A DNA stretch of 64,000 nt, taken from Sequoia sempervirens. Lineage: Eukaryota; Streptophyta; Pinopsida; Cupressales; Cupressaceae. Every line of letters begins with the position of its first letter. The stretch's first letter is position 1. The notes beneath the pieces are model-generated. The model worked only from the letters and a program-made list of their open reading frames with translations. It was not told the origin of the DNA and made no database searches. The position numbers and the translations under genes are program-made. Positions 58,440-64,000 of the stretch are shown here, piece by piece. The stretch is taken from positions 1-64,000 of the forward strand of contig VDFB02275574.1 of assembly GCA_007258455.2 (NCBI GenBank), given 5' to 3'.

Positions 58440-59184
58440 CCAACGGTTTATGTTTTTGCCAACTGTTTGTTAAACCATCGCGGCTTAAAGCTTGGGCGGT
58501 GCGGCCTCCAACCGCCCGCCACAAGCGACTCCACCGCCACCTGCCACCCACCTTTGGTGGCAGGTTTTTTATTTTTGCACCCATAGTCACCACGGTCATA
58601 TGGTTGGCCCCCAGGAGCGCAATTTTTGCGTCGTTTTAGCCTTTGTAATTGCCTATTTGCCCCCAAGTGCCCTAATGAGGGCTTTTTTTTCAAATTTTCA
58701 TAACTTTCACCCTAGGTGGTGAAATTTTTCAAATGAAATATTGTCTGAAAGTTGGCGATCCCAATTTTTCCAGTCGTGTAGTTATTTTTCAGAATTTTTG
58801 CTGTTTGGGGGCATTTTTTGTTGATCGAAGTTAGATCTTGTTTTTTGGCTCCTAAGCTCATAACTTTTTGCCACGATCTCCAATTTGTGTGATTCTCGTG
58901 GCGTTGGAAAGGTATTGAGAAGCTCTATCCAACCATCCATGCACTTTTTCCTATTTCTATCCCAAGTACATTGTGATTTCAGTTTTTGCCTGATGGGTAT
59001 ACTGAAGGATACTCGGATATTTTGGCAGTTGGGAGAGTGTTGTTTTGATCACTGTACTTCATTTAAGTTGTATTGTATGTATTGATCTCAGAATTTGTCA
59101 TTTTGAGAAGTGTATTATCATTGTAATCATGGGTTATGCAACTCATCTTTCTGTAATAGTTCTGACTAGCGATAATTAGGAGTC
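58440..59184 (+). other. Leader of the gag-only element, downstream part
   Basis: No gene. GC-rich words (GGCGGTGCGGCC, CCGCCACCTGCCACC) near 58495-58560 parallel the GC-rich patch in the Copia leader near 14400-14530. Confidence 0.5.
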
Positions 59185-60060
59185 ATGGCAAAAAGGCATA
59201 ATAACATATTGTAAGTGGCTAAAAATTTTACCACATCTTTATGGACTCATTCCTGAACCAAAAACAACAAATAGGAAATATGTTTGGGGTAATAAAAATG
59301 ATCATATCATAGGATTGATTGGTTCTACTTTCAGTGCAAGCATCCTTAGAGAAAGCTATTATAAGATATTCTCAGACATCTCATGCCCATGCATAGTTTG
59401 GACAAAGATTTGGGAGATATTTGGAGATTCACACAAACCTCCATTCCCAACAGAGCTTGCTTCAAATTGACTCATTCCACTTGATGATGTTGACAATGTA
59501 CCCTATGATGATGAGACCTTAGAGGAGCTTGAATATGATGCAGAACTTGAGCATCTTGATGATCCAGAGACTTCTCCTGCTACTCCTACTTCTCCAGTCG
59601 AGATCAAACATTCATCTTTTGTTGATGATTCATTGAGTACTTCCAGTGAGTTGTTGCAACGGGTATCTGTTTGTCTTCCTGATTGGAATTCTTACTTTCA
59701 AACATTGCATCTTTGTTTGTGGAGTCTCACATTTCAGATTTGGAAGACCAATTTGAGGGTCTATCTCTCCTATTTGATGATAGTCATGGTCACTTCATGT
59801 TTGTCTTTGGAGCTTGTTCAAGATCAGTTTCCATTTGTTCCTGGTTTGTCACAGTTTGTTGTGATTGGGCATGTACCTAATTGGATTGTGGCATCATTAT
59901 CGTCATCCAAGAACTTGGCAACACATGAGCAGATTTCAGAGACACAATCTTCATGCATATGGATTCTCTTCCTACCAATTCCTATCCAGAATGGGAAGCA
60001 TTCCTGCATTTGTATTTGGTGTATCTTCTTCCTAAGGGGAGAAACATTGTTTGTGGGCAT
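59185..60060 (+). pseudogene. Gag-like coding remnant of the non-autonomous element
   Basis: Begins ATGGCAAAAAGG, then shifts to a frame reading KWLKILPHLYGLIPEPKTTN, later IIGLIGSTFSASILRESYYK and TKIWEIFGDSH, with one TGA near 59470. A long acidic stretch (about 59485-59560) follows, then SLFVESHISDLEDQFEGLSL in another frame. The W-x-x-L, polar segment and IW-x-x-F pattern resembles Copia-type gag, but there is no zinc knuckle and no protease, integrase or reverse transcriptase before the 3' LTR. The identity is tentative. Confidence 0.5.
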
Positions 60061-60189
60061 TGGATTATGTTTTGTCTACAGACATTCACCGTATTTGCAA
60101 GAGATTACACATTGTGGGGGGATATCTTGTCTCTCTATTTCCCTCTTATGGGGGCATCATTGAGTCCTCCATACATCATGTTGTTTTGT

Positions 60190-60384
60190 TTTATTTTCTC
60201 TCTTTTGGAGAGGAGTTTTGTCCCATTGGGTTTTCTCCTTTTCTTCGTTTGTGAGAGATTACATTGATTGCATTTGCATTGCAAATGGGTACCTAGCATG
60301 GCCTCATAGCCGAGACCCATCTTCATCTTCATCTTTGCATAGTTTGTATAATAATCTTCTCCCTAAGTTGCACTTAAGGGGGGG
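60190..60384 (+). other. 3' untranslated block and polypurine tract of the gag-only element
   Basis: Shares with 21020-21206 the words CTCTCTTTTGGAGAGGAGTTTT, CCGAGACCCATCTT and CCCTAAGTTGCACTTAAGG followed by a G-run before the LTR, showing close kinship of the two elements at the 3' end. Confidence 0.75.
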
Positions 60385-60525
60385 TGTTGGTGTGAATAAA
60401 TGTCTTGTACCTAGCTAATTCATTCACTAGGTAATTAGGCGACATATTCACATGTTTGCTTAGGATAATTAGGGCACATGTTTACCTAGCTAATTCATTC
60501 ACTAGGTAATTAGAGGACATATTAA
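60385..60525 (+). repeat. Truncated and rearranged 3' LTR of the gag-only element
   Basis: Matches the 5' LTR from TGTTGGTGTG to about 60468 (CTTAGGATA). The start-proximal words (TACCTAGCTAATTCATTCAC...GGACATATTA) then appear a second time, and at about 60525 the sequence changes to an unrelated Gypsy fragment. About 300 bp of the LTR is missing. Confidence 0.75.
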
Positions 60526-61736
60526 CAAAGGATTAGGAAATGTGAGCTCTGCTTCCACATCAAATAGGGGATTGTCATGAGTTTTCAAACTATTTTCATC
60601 TTCTTGCTTGGAATCTATCCCTTGAATCATTTTGCACGTAATGGTGTTGGATCCACCATTTTTTATTCCTTTCAACACAACCTTTCTATCACCATCCTGA
60701 AATTTCAGCTCCATAGATTTCAAGTTCAAGGTGATCTCCCCTAAGGAGTGAAGCCATAGCATACCCAAAACAACATTTGTGCTTCCAATGTTGACAACAT
60801 AGAAGTCATCATTGACTTCATAGTGGTTTAGTAGGATCCTCAAATGCAGTATCATCCTAACACAAGACATTGTGTTACCATTGGCAACCATTCCTCTGAA
60901 ACCTCCAAATTTTCTAGTCTTGAGCCCACGTTGTGCCACGATATCCTCGTCAATGAAATTATGTGCAGCACCAATCTCAATTAGAGCAACAACTTGCTGC
61001 CCTTTCAACAGTTCTCTAAGTTTGAAAGAATTGCTTCTCTGAAGGCTATAAATCCTCGCGAGAGTGCCTCCATTCTCCTTCACTTTCTCAGTCTCTTCTT
61101 CTGAGCTTCCTTCTTCACTATCCTCTGCTTCAGCTTGCTGGTCTGAATTTTCTGATTCTAATCCATCAGCTGAATAGGCCTCCAACTGATGATTTTTCCC
61201 TTTTTCCCAACATTTGTGACCTAGGGCCCATGGCTCTTTGCATGTGAAACAAAGATTCTTCTTAGGTCTTTTCTGTAATCATCTTCCACCTTCTTTGCGG
61301 GGTTTTCTTTGGACTAAAAGTTTTCCTTGCCATCACGCCTCTTGTCCTTATCATGTGGAAAGGTCTTGGACTGAAATTTTGGCTTAGGGGCAAACAAGTC
61401 CATACTTCTTGCTTTTTCCATTGCCTTCACGAGAGTTGGTGGATCGAAAGCCTTCACCCACCCCTTCAACGGTTCCATTAGTCCTTCAGAGAAAAGGACT
61501 ACAATTTTTCTTTCAGTGATGTTGGGCACCATCACGGAAAGCCTCTGAAAATAAAAAATGTAAATATCAAGTGAGCCATGTTGCTTCAATTGGGCAAGCT
61601 CACAGAATTTCACTGTAGGATCCTTGGTGTCAAATCTTTCGATGAGTTTGTTAGTGAACTCATCATATGTCACAATAAGGTTATGGCCAAGAGTGACCAA
61701 ACCATGATACCACCATTCATAGGCAGCCCTATCCAA
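60526..61736 (-). pseudogene. Gypsy gag-protease fragment
   Basis: On the minus strand, 61736-61314 carries the gag capsid (WWYHGLVTLGHN, EGLMEPLKGWVKAFDPP) and 61185-60502 an acidic linker and protease-like domain, with EIGAAHNFID in place of DTGATHNFID and LGMLWLHSLGEITL. The aspartate is replaced by glutamate at the active site. The N-terminal gag is cut by the LTR at 61737, and the reverse transcriptase side is lost at the 60525 junction. It belongs to the same clade as the other Gypsy elements here. Confidence 0.8.
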
Positions 61737-63308
61737 TGTCATGTCCCCATTTCCGAAGTGATCACTAGTAAGGAAGTTGATTAGCCTATTAGCCATTCCC
61801 GTAGGCTAATCCAGTTGGATAGGGAATGATTTTTTGTAACTAGTCATATTTTTATATTATTGGCCAATGGAGATAAAGGGAATAATATTAAATTAATTAT
61901 TTATAAAGTTATCTAAATAAATTAAATCATTAAGGTAACTTTATTTTGATTAATTTAATTAAAGTGACTTAAATAAAAGAAAAAAATATTATAAAGTCAC
62001 TTTATTAAATATTTTAAAATGACTTAAGTGAAAAATAAAATAATATTATAAAGTCACTTTAGGAAATATTAAAGTATTCTTCTAGAAGCCAGAGTTAGTT
62101 ACAAGTTGGCTTCTTCTAGAAGATTCAATTGAGCCTTTAAAAGGAGTTGAGTGCAAGTCATTTGGGCATATTGTGGATTTGATAAGCTTGAGTTTTCTCT
62201 ATCTTCAGCTGAGAATTCAGTTGCAGCCAACTCTGAGGACAAAAACTCTTGGAGATCTGTAGGTTGGACGAAAATTTAATCCTACTTGTGAGGTGGATTC
62301 ATTCAGGATTCATCATTGGGCATATTTGCAAGTTTTACAATCTTTTTGGAGATTCAACCAGCTAGGGTTTGAAGATTTATTTGCAGGTTGAAGATTGAAG
62401 TTGCAGATTTGAGCTTATTGAATCATATTTTCATAAGATTTGGGACGGCTAGGGTTTGTACATGCTGGAGCAGAATTTTACTAAGCTGGCCGCTAGAGTT
62501 TGAGACCCATTTTGGAGGCATTTTTCAGATTTTGAGGTTTTAAAGAATTTTTATGCATTTTTCAACTTGGGCAACCTGATCTAGGGACTTTTTGGCATCA
62601 TTTGTGTTGATGTTTCTAGCAGTGTCAGGCTGCTTCTTCCAAATCAGCGATTGGAGTTAATTCAAATATAGCCTAACGGCTATTTGAATTATAAATATTT
62701 ATGATTAATTTTGGCCGACATAAGATGCATGAAGAGATGCGTCTTTCACTAAATAATGCTTAAATGAAGAGGCACGATTTATAACTATATTTAGTTATAG
62801 AAGAGGCACGAATTAAATGAAGAGATGTATTTTTGTTGCGGCCGACCTTATGCTCTTTGGGACGTGATTAATGAAGGGTTGCATTCTTCTATGTAAGCCG
62901 ACCTAATTGTGAAGAGTCACGTCCTCCTCTCTATATTGTATATATATTCGATGACATTCTCATTGTTATGGATCATCAAGTTCAGTTCAATAGTATTCAT
63001 TGAAGTGCGAGTTCTCCATAAGGCAGATCGAGTTCATTATTGAGAGGAGATCGACATATTGTTGGCTGAGGTTATTATTATTAGTTTGTCTCAATCTGTT
63101 ATTATATTGCATCAGATTGGAGTGCATGTGATAGGCCTTCATATCGGCCTCTATTGTAAAAGAGACTCTTTTGTTATTCAATATATGTGATATATTGTTG
63201 CTGGGTTTTTCTCCCTCAAGTGGAGGGTTTTTCCCAGGGTATCCGCTGTATTATAGTGTTTGTTTTTTAATTAAATTATGTGCTATTAATCTGATCATAA
63301 AACTAACA
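61737..63308 (+). repeat. 5' LTR of an element running off the window
   Basis: 1572 bp, TGTCATGTCCCCATTTCC to AAACTAACA, followed directly by a primer-binding site. The left flank TCCAA (61732-61736) should recur after the 3' LTR outside the window. A perfect 10-bp hairpin GATTAGCCTA/TAGGCTAATC lies at 61779-61788 and 61802-61811. TATAAAGTCACTTTA-like words recur at 61910-62070. TATA-like TATATATATTC is near 62940. Confidence 0.85.
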
Positions 63309-63320
63309 TGGTATTAGAGC
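63309..63320 (+). other. Primer-binding site, initiator tRNA-Met type
   Basis: TGGTATTAGAGC directly after the LTR; one base from the common site. Confidence 0.82.
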
Positions 63321-64000
63321 GGGTTTGAAGTCAATCAGATCAGATTTGTTAAAGCAGTTTTGTTATTCGATATAGAAGAGGCATATCTTTTGCAGTAGTC
63401 GGGTCACATATATGTGGATCGGAGCTATGTGCTTATTAACAGAGGTAGTCTCATTGGAAGATGATGAGTCGACTTATTAGGAAGGCATCGACATTTAACT
63501 CCCTGCCATATGCGCTCTCCTTTAATCGAACTCCAATATGGGAGACTCACCGTCAGTGCTGCGAAATCATTCTGGTATCTGCATAGAAGTACATATGGCG
63601 TCTAAGTCTCAGAAGATTAAAGCCCTATGTCTTACGCAAATTGCTATATCACTGCGTATGGTAGCATAAGCATTCTGGTGTTTTATTGGCTATTGATAAA
63701 TTTGCTCCACTGCTAGTACCGAGCATTGTGTATACGGGAATCATACCATGGATGTATGATGCAGATCATAATCCTTAAGTGGCGTCAGGAGATTATTCCA
63801 AGATTCAAAGATATCAATCTACAAATCTCTCAAATGGGCGACAGATGTAGCAATCCTTGTTGTTCATTGGAGTCGTCAACCTATTTATAATATTGATTTG
63901 TTTTATTGATACCGTCTTCTAATGTATGTAGGAGTGACTCAACAGGAACGGTGTATATGCAGGGGGGCCTGCAAAACATCCTAATTTCTTAGTTTTTGGT
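63321..64000 (+). other. Internal start of the rightmost element
   Basis: About 680 bp. An ATG near 63461 starts a short reading (MMSRLIRKASTFNS) with several stops. Nothing can be assigned to gag with confidence. Confidence 0.35.

Larger units (their letters stand above)
49720..60525 (+). mobile_element. Gag-only Copia-related element with a Gypsy element nested in it
   Basis: A 405-bp 5' LTR (49720-50124) and a truncated 3' LTR starting at 60385 enclose a leader, the nested Gypsy element (50963-58434) and a short coding region with no polymerase. LTR ends, leader and the 3' untranslated block resemble those of the Copia element at 13343-21613, so it is probably a non-autonomous relative moved by such an element. 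Without the nested element it is about 3.3 kb. Confidence 0.8.

Noticed and set aside
37956..64000. Upstream ABCG exons (nucleotide-binding domain)
   Set aside because: I looked on the minus strand for Walker and signature motifs and for the segment before the first membrane helix, and found none.

Overview
This is nuclear DNA from a seed plant. It is most likely a conifer or other gymnosperm, because a recognisable gene is broken by introns of tens of kilobases packed with nested, mostly decayed LTR retrotransposons, and an old pararetrovirus-like insertion is present. The species cannot be named from the sequence.

The only host gene I can support runs on the minus strand across the first 38 kb. 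It is the 3' half of a half-size ABCG transporter, closest in my judgement to plant ABCG7. Five exons (37824-37955, 37245-37465, 36544-36756, 36284-36368, 990-1178) join in frame with GT-AG borders to give 279 residues ending in a stop. The last intron is 35,105 bp. The intron upstream of the first visible exon runs past the window edge and is at least 26 kb. Apart from the exons and three short introns, the rest of the window is intron filler.

Layout of the filler. At 2.5-8.5 kb, two head-to-head caulimovirid-like fragments flank a truncated Gypsy element; one fragment carries a foldback insertion. At 8854-10700 there is a solo LTR with its target duplication. At 11986-12366 there is a probable small Copia solo LTR. 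At 13343-21613 a complete but decayed Copia element has an 1826-bp solo Gypsy LTR inside its gag. At 22256-34389 a 12.1-kb non-autonomous LTR element carries gag and protease but no polymerase. It also holds an open 603-codon frame of unknown family, a series of hairpins with one shared loop and covarying stems, a purine tract and two minisatellites. At 40137-49605 a minus-strand Gypsy element with a chromodomain lacks its integrase core, and another solo LTR sits in its 5' LTR. At 49720-60525 a gag-only relative of the Copia element carries a complete Gypsy chromovirus (50963-58434) inserted in it. At 60526-61736 there is a Gypsy gag-protease fragment, broken by a further 5' LTR (61737-63308) whose element continues off the window.

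Insertions were called from matching LTRs, primer-binding sites and five-base target duplications read directly from the sequence. The relative order is clear in several places: solo LTR after Copia, Gypsy after the gag-only element, solo LTR after the minus-strand Gypsy. No retroelement here has an intact polymerase. The observations most worth following are the polymerase-less element with its unknown protein, its covarying hairpin series, and a hairpin shared near the start of five Gypsy LTRs.
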